Source: AC-38 sp033856025
GTDB lineage: Bacteria > Actinomycetota > Thermoleophilia > Solirubrobacterales > Solirubrobacteraceae
Direction of reading: 5' to 3'
Assembly (NCBI GenBank): GCA_033856025.1
Contig: JAWVFQ010000037.1
Coordinates: forward strand, 1 to 64,000
DNA length: 64,000 nt
The position numbers were made by a program, and so were the translations under genes. Under the pieces are notes generated by a model. It worked only from the letters and a program-made list of their open reading frames with translations, was not told the origin of the DNA and did no database searches. Of this stretch, positions 1 to 8,134 are shown one piece after another. Position 1 is the stretch's first letter. Each line of letters begins with the position of its first letter.

Positions 1-66
1 GCCCCGCGGCCCTCGGGCCGCGCCGGCCGACGCCCGCAGCGCCAGCGCTCGGGCCGTCGCCGCTAG
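1..66 (+). CDS. C-terminal end of an upstream gene (partial)
   Basis: A frame open from the first base reads 21 residues, very rich in Arg and Gln, and ends at a TAG eight bases before the TypA start. The short spacing to the next gene and the Arg-rich tail fit the end of a co-directional upstream gene. Too little is visible to name it, and it could be chance, because GC-rich DNA stays open in many frames. Confidence 0.3.
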   Translation, partial: APRPSGRAGRRPQRQRSGRRR

Positions 67-74
67 GGCCTCCC

Positions 75-1910
75 GTGAGCGCCACCCGCGAGGACCTGCG
101 CAACGTCGCCATCGTCGCGCACGTCGACCACGGCAAGACGACGCTGGTCGACGCGATGCTGTGGCAGTCCGGCGCGTTCCGGGCCAACCAGGACGTGGCC
201 GAGCGCGTCATGGACTCGATGGACCTGGAGCGCGAGAAGGGCATCACGATCCTGGCCAAGAACACGGCCGTGCGCCACGGCGCCGTGAAGCTCAACATCG
301 TCGACACGCCGGGCCACGCCGACTTCGGGGGCGAGGTGGAGCGGGGCCTGACGATGGTCGACGGCGTGCTGCTGCTCGTCGACGCCAGCGAGGGGCCGCT
401 GCCCCAGACGCGCTTCGTGCTGCGCAAGGCGCTGGAGTCGCGGCTGCCCGTGATCCTCGTCGTCAACAAGGTCGACCGGCCCGACGCGCGGATCGCCGAG
501 GTGGTCGACGAGGTCTATGAGCTCTTCCTCGACCTCGACGCGGACGAGGAGCAGATCGAGTTCCCCATCGTCTACGCCAACGCGCGCGCCGGCCAGGCGT
601 CGCTGGACCCGGACACGCCCGGCGAGGACCTGGGCCCGCTGCTCGACCTCCTGGTGGAGCGGATCCCCGCCCCGTCGTACGAACCGGATCATCCGCTGCA
701 GGCGCATGTGACGAACCTCGACGCGTCCCCCTACGTGGGTCGCCTGGCGCTGTGCCGGGTGCGCCACGGGACGATCCGCCGCGGCGCGCCGGTGGCCTGG
801 TGCCGCGCCGACGGCACCGTGCAGCCCGTGACGGTGAGCGAGCTCTACGTCACCGAGGCGCTGGACCGCGTGGAGGCCCAGGAGGCCGGGCCGGGCGAGA
901 TCATCGCCGTGGCCGGCATCCCCGAGATCACGATCGGCGAGACGCTGGCCGATCCGGACGACCCGCGGGCGCTGCCGGTGATCACCGTCGACGAGCCGTC
1001 CCTGTCGGTGACGATCGGGATCAACACCTCTCCCCTGGCCGGGCAGGACGGGTCGCGCCTGACCGCCCGCCAGGTCCGCGCGCGGCTGGACGCCGAGCTG
1101 GTGGGCAACGTGTCGCTGCGCGTGTACGACACCGAGCGCCCGGACGCCTGGGAGGTGCAGGGCCGCGGCGAGCTCCAGCTGGCGGTGCTGGTGGAGATCA
1201 TGCGCCGCGAGGGCTTCGAGCTGACGGTCGGCCAGCCGCAGGTGGTCACGCGCGAGGTGGACGGGCGCGTCCACGAGCCGGTGGAGCGGGTGGCGGTCGA
1301 CGTCCCCGAGGAGTACGTCGGCGTGGTCACCCAGCTGCTGGCGCTGCGCAAGGGCGCGCTGGAGCAGATGGTCAACCATGGGACGGGCCGCGTGCGCATG
1401 GAGTACCTGGTCCCGGCGCGCGGGCTGATCGGCTTTCGCACGGAGTTCCTCACCGAGACGCGCGGCACCGGCCTCCTGCACCACGTCTTCGACCGCTGGG
1501 CCCCCTGGGCCGGCGAGGTCCGCACGCGACCGACCGGCGCGCTCGTGGCCGACCGGCGCGGCACGACCGCCCAGTTCGCGCTGATGAACCTCCAGGAGCG
1601 CGGGACGCTGTTCGTAGGCCCGACCGAGGAGGTCTACGAGGGGATGATCGTGGGCGAGAACGCGCGTGCCGAGGACCTCGACGTCAACGCGGTCAAGGAG
1701 AAGCACCTGACCAACATCCGCTCCTCCACCGCCGACGAGCTCGTGCGCCTGGTCCCCCACCGCCAGCTCTCCCTCGACCAGGCCATGGAGTTCCTGCGCG
1801 AGGACGAGTGCATCGAGGTCACGCCCTCGACGGTCCGGCTGCGCAAGGTCCACCTCTCGAAGGTCGACCGCACCCGCGCCGCGCGGCGCACCAAGAGCGC
1901 CTCCGCCTAG
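75..1910 (+). CDS. typA: Translational GTPase TypA/BipA
   Basis: A ribosome-associated GTPase of the EF-G family that acts in ribosome assembly and stress adaptation. The 611-residue length is normal for the family. The G1 P-loop AHVDHGKTT lies near residue 15, the G3 motif DTPGHADF near residue 77 and the G4 motif NKVDRPD near residue 131. Behind these are the EF-Tu-like domain 2, the EF-G domain III/V-like folds and the TypA C-terminal domain with ARGLIGFRTEF near residue 450. The GTG start at 75 gives the standard N-terminus just ahead of the first GTPase strand. The gene stands almost directly behind the stop of a preceding reading frame. The family assignment is secure. Confidence 0.96.
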   Translation: MSATREDLRNVAIVAHVDHGKTTLVDAMLWQSGAFRANQDVAERVMDSMDLEREKGITILAKNTAVRHGAVKLNIVDTPGHADFGGEVERGLTMVDGVLLLVDASEGPLPQTRFVLRKALESRLPVILVVNKVDRPDARIAEVVDEVYELFLDLDADEEQIEFPIVYANARAGQASLDPDTPGEDLGPLLDLLVERIPAPSYEPDHPLQAHVTNLDASPYVGRLALCRVRHGTIRRGAPVAWCRADGTVQPVTVSELYVTEALDRVEAQEAGPGEIIAVAGIPEITIGETLADPDDPRALPVITVDEPSLSVTIGINTSPLAGQDGSRLTARQVRARLDAELVGNVSLRVYDTERPDAWEVQGRGELQLAVLVEIMRREGFELTVGQPQVVTREVDGRVHEPVERVAVDVPEEYVGVVTQLLALRKGALEQMVNHGTGRVRMEYLVPARGLIGFRTEFLTETRGTGLLHHVFDRWAPWAGEVRTRPTGALVADRRGTTAQFALMNLQERGTLFVGPTEEVYEGMIVGENARAEDLDVNAVKEKHLTNIRSSTADELVRLVPHRQLSLDQAMEFLREDECIEVTPSTVRLRKVHLSKVDRTRAARRTKSASA

Positions 1911-1985
1911 GAGCGCCCATGACACCGATAAGATGCAAAGCGAGCGACACCTGTGACGTTCGCTCCGCGACGATGACTCCCGCAC

Positions 1986-2321
1986 ATGACACGCATCGAG
2001 TGGACGGATGAGCGCATCGACGACCTGGTGACACACCTCGATCGCCGGTTCGACCGCGTCGACGCGGACATCGCCGGCCTGCGCGGCGAGATGCACGCCG
2101 GCTTCGGGGAGCTGCGCGGCGAGATGAACGCCGGCTCCGCCGGCCTACGCGGCGAGATGAACGCCGGCTCCGCCGAGCTGCGCGGCGAGATGAACGCCGG
2201 CTTCACGGCGGTCAACGACCGCATCGACGCGGTCCTGGTCCGGATGACGATGATCCTGATGGCGCTGTGCGTCGCGCTGATCGGCGCGATCGGAGCGCTG
2301 GTGGGCGCGGTCGGTTTCTAG
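1986..2321 (+). CDS. Small coiled-coil protein with C-terminal membrane anchor
   Basis: A 111-residue protein of unknown function. The N-terminal 31 residues are charged and helical. Residues 32-75 are four copies of an 11-residue unit of the form LRGEMNAGSAE, a hendecad periodicity typical of coiled coils. Residues about 85-111 form one hydrophobic helix ending at the stop, so the protein is probably tail-anchored. Similar short coiled-coil/tail-anchor proteins occur widely in bacteria without known function. The stop interlocks with that of the convergent acyl-CoA dehydrogenase gene in a shared CTAG (2318-2321). Confidence 0.75.
   Translation: MTRIEWTDERIDDLVTHLDRRFDRVDADIAGLRGEMHAGFGELRGEMNAGSAGLRGEMNAGSAELRGEMNAGFTAVNDRIDAVLVRMTMILMALCVALIGAIGALVGAVGF
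2079..2210 (+). repeat. Four tandem 33-bp in-frame repeats
   Basis: Four near-identical 33-bp units inside the preceding gene each encode one 11-residue hendecad starting LRGEM. Units 2 and 3 differ at only a few bases, which points to recent slippage or duplication. Copy number may vary between strains. Confidence 0.85.
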
Positions 2322-3331
2322 GCCGTCGCGGCGGCGCGTTCGCGGGCGGCGAGCTCGGCGACACGGGCGCGGTGGGTGGCCCCGCTGCCCAGGAAGGCGC
2401 TGTCCAGCTGGGCGCGCTTGAACAGCCAGTGGACGTCGGCCTCCCAGGTGAACCCGATGCCGCCGTGCAACTGGATCGCCGAGCCGGTGGCGGCCCGGGC
2501 GGCGTCGCTGGTCCAGGCCTTGGCCATCGCGGCGGCCATCGGCAGCTTGGCCGGGTCGGCGTCCGCGGTCCACGCGGCGTAGTACGCGGTCGAGCGTCCG
2601 CCCTCGGTGTCCAGCAGCATCTGCGCCGCGCGGTGCTGGACCGCCTGGAAGGTGCCGACCGGGACGCCGAACTGCTTGCGCTCCTTGACGTACTCGATGC
2701 TCATGTCCAGCGCGCGCTGCGACAGCCCGACCATCTCGGCCGACACCGCGGCCAGCGCGCGGTCGATCGCCGCGCCCACGTCGCCCTCCAGGGGCTCGCC
2801 GCCCTCGGCGAGCGCGCGGCCATAGCGCCGCGTGGGGTCGATCGCCTCCACCGGCTCGACGCCCGAGCCGTCGCGCACCGTGGCCGTGCGCTCAGCCAGG
2901 TCGACCAGGACGACGACGTCGGCGCCGGGCGCGTCGGGGACCAGATCGGCGATGCCGTCGCGCACCGTGCCCAGGGCGCCGCGCAGCTCGCCGGTGGCCA
3001 GCCCGCCCAGCCAGCGTTCGCGCTGGGCGTCCGAGCCGGCGTGCTCGAGCGCGCCCGCCGCCAGCACGCTGCCCAGGAACGGGGTGGCCGCGCAGGCGTA
3101 GCCCAGCTCCTCCAGCAGCGAGGCGAGCTCGACCGCGCCGAGGCCCTGGCCGCCGTGCGCCTCGGCCACGGCGATCCCGGGCCAGCCCAGCTCGGACAGC
3201 TCGCTCCACAGCGCGTCGTCGCGGCCCTGCTCGGCCGCGGCGCGGACCTTCTCCCAGCTCGAGCGGCTGGCCAGGAGGTCGTGCGCCGTGCGCTTGATCT
3301 CCTGCTGGTCGTCGGTGAGCGTGAAGCGCAT
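2318..3331 (-). CDS. Acyl-CoA dehydrogenase, short subunit
   Basis: A 337-residue flavin-dependent acyl-CoA dehydrogenase-like protein starting MRFTLTDDQQEI. It has the N-terminal helical domain, a beta domain and the C-terminal helical bundle with SIEYVKERKQFGVPVG and IQLHGGIGFTWE. It is shorter than a typical 380-residue enzyme. It lies two bases behind a longer acyl-CoA dehydrogenase (3334-4473). This size pairing resembles the actinobacterial alpha2-beta2 enzymes that oxidise steroid side chains (FadE28/FadE29 type), where one subunit carries the catalytic base. The equivalent Glu motif seen in the partner (IEGGTTEI) is not evident here. The substrate is unknown. The start codon follows a GC-rich site and is in frame with all conserved motifs. 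Confidence 0.88.
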   Translation of the reverse strand: MRFTLTDDQQEIKRTAHDLLASRSSWEKVRAAAEQGRDDALWSELSELGWPGIAVAEAHGGQGLGAVELASLLEELGYACAATPFLGSVLAAGALEHAGSDAQRERWLGGLATGELRGALGTVRDGIADLVPDAPGADVVVLVDLAERTATVRDGSGVEPVEAIDPTRRYGRALAEGGEPLEGDVGAAIDRALAAVSAEMVGLSQRALDMSIEYVKERKQFGVPVGTFQAVQHRAAQMLLDTEGGRSTAYYAAWTADADPAKLPMAAAMAKAWTSDAARAATGSAIQLHGGIGFTWEADVHWLFKRAQLDSAFLGSGATHRARVAELAARERAAATA

Positions 3332-3333
3332 CG

Positions 3334-4473
3334 TCAGCGGCCCGCCCGGGGGAGGCCGAGAACCCGCTCGGCCACGATGTTCTTGAGGATCTCGGTGGTG
3401 CCGCCCTCGATCGAGTTGCCGCGCGCGCGCAGCAGCTCGTAGGCCCACGGGCCGCCGGCGGTCAGCGCCTCGGCGCCCACGATGTCGGGCGCGAACTGGG
3501 TGAGCAGCTGGTTGGTCTCCGACCACAGCCACTTGACCAGCGACCCCTCCGGGCCGGGCTGGCCGTACTGCTCGATCACGCTGAGGCCGCGATAGGCGGT
3601 GAGGCGCAGGATCTCCGTGCGGATGTGCAGGTCGGCGAGCTTGTCGGCCACGCGCGGGTCCTCCAGCGCGCCGGTCGCCGCCGCCTCGTCCATCAGCTCG
3701 TCCAGCAGCTGGCGCAGGCGGACCTGGAGGAAGAACCCCAGACCGGCGCGCTCGTTCATCAGCGTGGTCAGCGCCACCTTCCAGCCGTTGCCCACCCCGC
3801 CGACGACGTTCTCGCCGGGGATGCGCGCCTCCTCGATGAACAGCTCGTTGAACTCGGCCTCGCCGGTGATCTGCACGAGCGGGCGGACCTGGACGGCGTC
3901 CTGCTCCATGTCCATGAGGAAGTAGGTGAGGCCCTTGTGCTTGGGCGCGTCGCCGTCACTGCGCGCGACGAGCATGCACCACTTGGAGAACTGCGCCCCG
4001 CTCGTCCACACCTTCTGGCCCGTGACGACCCAGTCGTCGCCGTCCGGGACCGCGCGCGTCTTGAGCGCGGCCAGGTCGGAGCCGGCGTCGGGCTCGGAGA
4101 AGCCCTGGCACCAGATCTCCTCCGCCGACAGGATCGTGGGGAGATGGCGCTCCTTCTGCTCGTCGGTGCCCCAGACCATCAGGGTGGGGCCGCCGAGCAG
4201 CAGGCCGAGCACGTTGGCGGGCAGCGGCGCCCGGGCGCGGCCCATCTCCTCGAAGAAGATCGCGGTCTCCATCAGCGTCGCGCCGCGCCCGCCGTACTCC
4301 GTCGGCCAGTGAACGCCGGCCCAACCGCCCTCGTTCAGCTGCCTCTGCCAGTCGCGCCGCCACGCGTAGTCGGCCTCCTCCCCCTGCGGCCGGTCCCCGG
4401 CCGGGTTCGCGGCCAGCCACTCGCGCAGCTCGTCGCGGAAGGCGGTCTCCTGGTCGGTGAAGGTGAGGTCCAT
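3334..4473 (-). CDS. Acyl-CoA dehydrogenase, long subunit
   Basis: A 379-residue acyl-CoA dehydrogenase that would form an alpha,beta double bond in an acyl-CoA and pass electrons to ETF. It begins MDLTFTDQETAFRDELREW. The active-site strand W-C-Q-G-F-S-E-P-D-A-G-S-D and the C-terminal SIEGGTTEILKNIVAERVLG are both present; the latter holds the likely catalytic Glu and FAD contacts. It is first of a two-gene operon with the shorter paralogue, two bases apart, so the two are probably subunits of one heteromeric enzyme. No promoter could be assigned in the 16 bases between it and the next minus-strand stop. Confidence 0.9.
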   Translation of the reverse strand: MDLTFTDQETAFRDELREWLAANPAGDRPQGEEADYAWRRDWQRQLNEGGWAGVHWPTEYGGRGATLMETAIFFEEMGRARAPLPANVLGLLLGGPTLMVWGTDEQKERHLPTILSAEEIWCQGFSEPDAGSDLAALKTRAVPDGDDWVVTGQKVWTSGAQFSKWCMLVARSDGDAPKHKGLTYFLMDMEQDAVQVRPLVQITGEAEFNELFIEEARIPGENVVGGVGNGWKVALTTLMNERAGLGFFLQVRLRQLLDELMDEAAATGALEDPRVADKLADLHIRTEILRLTAYRGLSVIEQYGQPGPEGSLVKWLWSETNQLLTQFAPDIVGAEALTAGGPWAYELLRARGNSIEGGTTEILKNIVAERVLGLPRAGR

Positions 4474-4489
4474 GGAGGGGCGGCGTACC

Positions 4490-5938
4490 CTAGCTCGCTC
4501 GCAGCCGCGACCACCCCGCCGAAACGGCCAGAGCGGCGGCGGCCGAGAGCGGTGCGAGCGCGGGCACGACGAAGCGGTAGTCGTAGCCCTTGGTCAGCAT
4601 CGGGAAGAGGAGCAGCGCGAACCCGATCAGCGCGAACAGGCGCGCGGCGGCGCGCGGGCGGCCGCGCACGAGCCATGGAGCCGGCGCGGCGAGCAGGAGC
4701 AGCAAGACCATGAGCGGTCCCTCGAACCGGGTGATCCGCTCGTACCCCTTGAGCAGCGCAAGGTCGCCGTGGTGCATACGGTCGTGCGGGTAGTAGCGGC
4801 CCTGCCAGTAGGCGACGAAGTCATTGCGCCCGCTGTGCAGGTCCGGGCCGCCGAGGAGGAACCCGACGAGGTCGTCGCCGGAGAGGTCGCCATAGGAGGG
4901 GTGGCCCGGCACGACGAGGCGAATCGCGTCGTCGGCGACGGCGGCGAGGTAGTCGCCGGGCTGTCCGCGCAGCGCCGCGAGGGAGAAGCGGCGCAGCTTG
5001 GCGGGCGCGCCGGGATCGGTCGATACGTAGTACGGCGGTCCGAACGCGCGCTGCGCGGGCGACTCGGGACTGAAGACGTAGAACTGAGCGCCTCGCCCGT
5101 TGCGCGACGCCGGGGCGAGCGGGTCGCACAGCGGCTCCGTACCCGCCGGCGGGTCGAAGCGCGCACAGTCGGCGAATGGCGCCACGCGCCCGTAGAAGTT
5201 CCAGACGCCGTTGGTCGTGACGCCGCCGCGACCCGTCTCGGCGTGGCGCCAGGCGACGTAGCCGCCCACGATTGCGACCGACACGGCGAGCGCGATCCCC
5301 GCGCGCACAACGGTGGCCCGGGTCGGCCGGCGCGCGGAGAGCAGCAGCCACCCCACGACCAGGGGGGCGAGGAACAGGCCGGCCTCGCGTACCGTCCCGG
5401 CGAGTCCGGCGCACCCCCCCGCCGCGACCGCCCAGCCGAGTCCGCCGCGCTGCGCCCGGACGGCGGCGTACAGGATCCCCGCCAGCAGAAGCATGAACAG
5501 CGTCTCGCTCAGCGCCGCGTGCTCGAGGAACAGCTGCGTGCCGCCGAGGCACGTCACGGCGGCCGGCACGAGGCCCAGCCCGGCCGGCGCCCCGCTCGCA
5601 CGCACCGCCAGGAAGAGGAGGACCCCCGTCGCCAGCCCCATCGCGTGCTGCACGAGCGTCACCAGCAGCAGGTGCGGCGTCACCCAATGCAGCGCGATCA
5701 GGAACAGCGAGTAGCCGACCGTGCGGAAGGGATCGGTGAACGCGCCCTCCACCCCGTTCTGGAAGTAGATGCCGCTGTCGGAGTAGCCGGTGATCGCCGG
5801 GCGCCACTCCACGACGAAGTACGCGCGGAGCAGGACGCCCGCGACGACGAGCAGCGCCAGCGCCGTCAGCTCGGGACGGCGGGCGGCGAGCGCGCGACGG
5901 CGCTCAGCGCGCGCCGGCGGTGCCGCGACGTCTGGCAT
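4490..5938 (-). CDS. GT-C type membrane glycosyltransferase, last gene of collagen operon
   Basis: A roughly 482-residue polytopic membrane protein with about ten hydrophobic helices. Its first extracytoplasmic loop carries YSDSGIYF, an acidic motif placed as in GT-C/PMT-like glycosyltransferases that use lipid-phosphate sugars. The C-terminal helix follows YDYRFVVPALAP, also typical of that fold. The ATG at 5938 (a GTG at 5941 is possible) lies inside the 3' end of the family 2 glycosyltransferase gene with a 35-base overlap, so the two are translationally coupled. The context suggests it glycosylates the collagen-like proteins or builds the carrier-linked sugar. Function is inferred and the family is only roughly recognised. 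Confidence 0.75.
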   Translation of the reverse strand: MPDVAAPPARAERRRALAARRPELTALALLVVAGVLLRAYFVVEWRPAITGYSDSGIYFQNGVEGAFTDPFRTVGYSLFLIALHWVTPHLLLVTLVQHAMGLATGVLLFLAVRASGAPAGLGLVPAAVTCLGGTQLFLEHAALSETLFMLLLAGILYAAVRAQRGGLGWAVAAGGCAGLAGTVREAGLFLAPLVVGWLLLSARRPTRATVVRAGIALAVSVAIVGGYVAWRHAETGRGGVTTNGVWNFYGRVAPFADCARFDPPAGTEPLCDPLAPASRNGRGAQFYVFSPESPAQRAFGPPYYVSTDPGAPAKLRRFSLAALRGQPGDYLAAVADDAIRLVVPGHPSYGDLSGDDLVGFLLGGPDLHSGRNDFVAYWQGRYYPHDRMHHGDLALLKGYERITRFEGPLMVLLLLLAAPAPWLVRGRPRAAARLFALIGFALLLFPMLTKGYDYRFVVPALAPLSAAAALAVSAGWSRLRAS

Positions 5939-7106
5939 CACGACGGACCGTGGGCGAGCTGGACTTCTTGGGACGGACGACCGGCGGCCTGCGCCCCGCC
6001 TCGGCCGCGATCGCGCGCAGGCAGTGCTCGCGGTTCTCCTTGGTCTGCTCGCGATAGACCTCCGGGAGGTCCGGCAGCTTCAGCAGCCGGTTGCATGCCG
6101 CGAGCCCCTGCTTTGGCTGGCCGACCCAGTAGGCCGTGATCGAGTACTCGAAGAGCAGGCCCCAGCGGTAGACCCATGGCGCGACGAACAGGACGTCGTC
6201 CGGGACGCGCAGCGGGCGCAGGCGCTCCGCCACGCGGGCGAACTGGTGCGCCGCGCGGTACTGCTCGCGCACGCGCAGGCGGCTGGCCAGCTCGTAGACC
6301 GACTCCAGGCGCTCCGGCCGGGCCTCCCAGGCGGCGACGAAGGCGTCCATCGCCTGGGGCCACTCGTCCGCGTCGGCGTGCAGGACGCCGACCTGGTGCA
6401 GCGCCCAGAAGACCTCCTCCCCCCAGCCGCCCATCCCGGCGCGCCGCCGGTAGAGCTCGATCGCGCGCTCGCGCTCGCCCAGGTCGCGGTGCGTCTGAGC
6501 GAGGTAGAAGGCCGCGCGCCCGTTCGTCGGGTCGCGCTCGAGGTCGGCGGCGAGGAGCTCGGCGTCGCGGTGCCAGCGGCCGTCGCGCGCGCCGCCGTCG
6601 GCCCAGTGGTCGATGACCACGCCGTCCAGGCGCGCCACGTCCTCGGGATCGTCGGAGGCGATGTACTCGTGCGCGGCGCCGACGAAGCGCCACAGCCGGT
6701 CTCCCTTGACCAGCCTCTTGTTGTGGAACTCGAAGTCGCCGGAGTGGCGGACCATGTAGGCGTCGGCGGTCAGGCGGTCCAGTGCCCCGTCCTCGATCGT
6801 TACCGTCCAGTCCGCGTCGAGCAGCAGCAGATAGTCCGCCTTCCCGCGCGCCAGGCGCATGACCTCGGACCGGTTGTGGCCGAAGTCGACCCACTCACGC
6901 TCGTGAAGCTCACCCGGGAGGTCGGCCAGCGCGCGCCGGATCACGTCCTGCGTACCGTCGACTGACCCCGTGTCGCAGATCACCCACGAGTCGATGTGGC
7001 CCCGCACCGAGTCGATGCACCGCTCGATGACCGCCGCCTCGTCGCGCACGATCATGGCCAGGCAGATGGACGGCCGGGAGGTGGGACCCTCGCGCGCCGC
7101 GGTCAA
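5904..7106 (-). CDS. Family 2 glycosyltransferase with helical-repeat domain
   Basis: A 400-residue predicted cytoplasmic glycosyltransferase. Residues 10-110 hold the GT-A core: SICLAMIVRDEA (first strand), DTGSVDGT (nucleotide-sugar loop) and LLLLDADW (the DxD metal site). The C-terminal half is a run of TPR-like helical pairs (AAFYLAQTHRDLGERERAIE and following) that may bind an extended protein acceptor. The TTG start at 7106 overlaps the collagen gene's TGA as TTGA. The next in-frame ATG, 48 bases on, would cut off the first Rossmann strand. Clostridial and Bacillus collagen-like spore proteins are glycosylated by operon-linked family 2 enzymes (SgtA of C. difficile is an example), so a role in glycosylating the three upstream proteins is likely. 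Confidence 0.87.
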   Translation of the reverse strand: MTAAREGPTSRPSICLAMIVRDEAAVIERCIDSVRGHIDSWVICDTGSVDGTQDVIRRALADLPGELHEREWVDFGHNRSEVMRLARGKADYLLLLDADWTVTIEDGALDRLTADAYMVRHSGDFEFHNKRLVKGDRLWRFVGAAHEYIASDDPEDVARLDGVVIDHWADGGARDGRWHRDAELLAADLERDPTNGRAAFYLAQTHRDLGERERAIELYRRRAGMGGWGEEVFWALHQVGVLHADADEWPQAMDAFVAAWEARPERLESVYELASRLRVREQYRAAHQFARVAERLRPLRVPDDVLFVAPWVYRWGLLFEYSITAYWVGQPKQGLAACNRLLKLPDLPEVYREQTKENREHCLRAIAAEAGRRPPVVRPKKSSSPTVRRDARRRGTAGAR

Positions 7107-8134
7107 GGCGTGGTGCCCGACACGGTGACCGCCTGGATCGTCAGCCGGTGCACCGTCGTCTGGCCGGTGCAGCCCAGCGTGACGGTGCCGGTCGACGTGC
7201 CGGACGCCGCGAAGGTGAGGGTGATCTCGCCCCCCATCGTGAGCGGCGTCCCGCGGCGGACCTCGGACGTCGAGCCGATGGTCAGCGTGCATGTGACCGT
7301 CGACACCGACGAGACGTCTGCTGCCGCCGTGGCGCGCACGGGCCCGGACGCCGTCGCGAGGGAGTGCTGTCCGGTGGCTCCCGCTCCGGTGGCGCCGGTT
7401 GGCGCTACGGTGCTCGAACTCGCGTGCGGACCGCCCGTCGCGCCCGTCGCGCCCGTCGGCCCGGGCGGGCCGGCCGGACCGGCGGGGCCGGGGACGCTGC
7501 TTCCGGTCGCGCCCCCCGCGCCGATGTCTCCGGTGGGCCCAGTCGCGCCGGTCGGGCCCGTCGCGCCCGTCGGGCCCGACGCGCCCTGAGCGCCGGTGTC
7601 GCCGGTCGCGCCGGTCGCTCCCGTCGCGCCGATCCCGGTCGCGCCCGTCACGCCCTCGGCTCCCGTGCCACCGGTGGCCCCGGTCGCACCGGTGGCGCCG
7701 GTCGCACCTGTCGCGCCGGTCGCGCCCGTCGCACCCGTGCCGGCCGTCGCGCCCGTCGCACCCGTGCCGCCCGTCGCGCCGGTGGCGCCGGCAGCACCCG
7801 TCGCGCCCTGAGCCCCCGCGGCGCCCTGGGCACCAGGGGCGCCGGTCGCCCCCTTTACGCCCTGCGCACCGGCTGCACCGGTCGCGCCAGTGGCGCCGAT
7901 ACTGCCGGTCGCGCCGCGTCGGCCGGTCGCCCCGCGGCGGCCACGCGGCCCGCGGCGACCACGGAGGACGATGCTCGAACGGGCGCGCACGTCGGAGCCG
8001 GGTCCTGTCGGCCCCTGCGCGACCGCGGGCCGCGCGCCGGAACCGGCGGCGTCGGCCTCGACGCGGCCGAGCACGGCCAGCCCGAGCAGGAGCGCCGCCA
8101 CAAGCCGCGCCGTCCGCGTGCGCGCGAGCATCAT
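7103..8134 (-). CDS. Collagen-like secreted protein C (third of three)
   Basis: A 343-residue protein. It has a signal peptide (MMLARTRTARLVAALLLGLA), an Arg-rich Gly-X-Y start (LRGRRGPRGRRGATG), a long G-A-T-dominated collagen tract to about residue 232, and a C-terminal beta-rich domain of about 100 residues with two Cys (STVTCTLTIG and TVTLGC) ending in a conserved IQAVTV strand. The Thr-rich G-A-T triplets resemble the O-glycosylated collagen-like tracts of exosporium BclA. The ATG at 8134 overlaps the previous TGA as ATGA. Most likely an extracellular trimeric filament. Localisation and partner chains are inferred. Confidence 0.88.
   Translation of the reverse strand: MMLARTRTARLVAALLLGLAVLGRVEADAAGSGARPAVAQGPTGPGSDVRARSSIVLRGRRGPRGRRGATGRRGATGSIGATGATGAAGAQGVKGATGAPGAQGAAGAQGATGAAGATGATGGTGATGATAGTGATGATGATGATGATGATGATGGTGAEGVTGATGIGATGATGATGDTGAQGASGPTGATGPTGATGPTGDIGAGGATGSSVPGPAGPAGPPGPTGATGATGGPHASSSTVAPTGATGAGATGQHSLATASGPVRATAAADVSSVSTVTCTLTIGSTSEVRRGTPLTMGGEITLTFAASGTSTGTVTLGCTGQTTVHRLTIQAVTVSGTTP

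Noticed and set aside
1942..1965. GAGCGA...TCGCTC hairpin between typA and the coiled-coil gene
   Set aside because: Only 6 bp with a 12-base loop and no T-tract; too weak to call a terminator.
63..2096. Long minus-strand open frame across typA
   Set aside because: Composition is Arg/His/Asp-rich shadow of a secure GTPase gene on the other strand.
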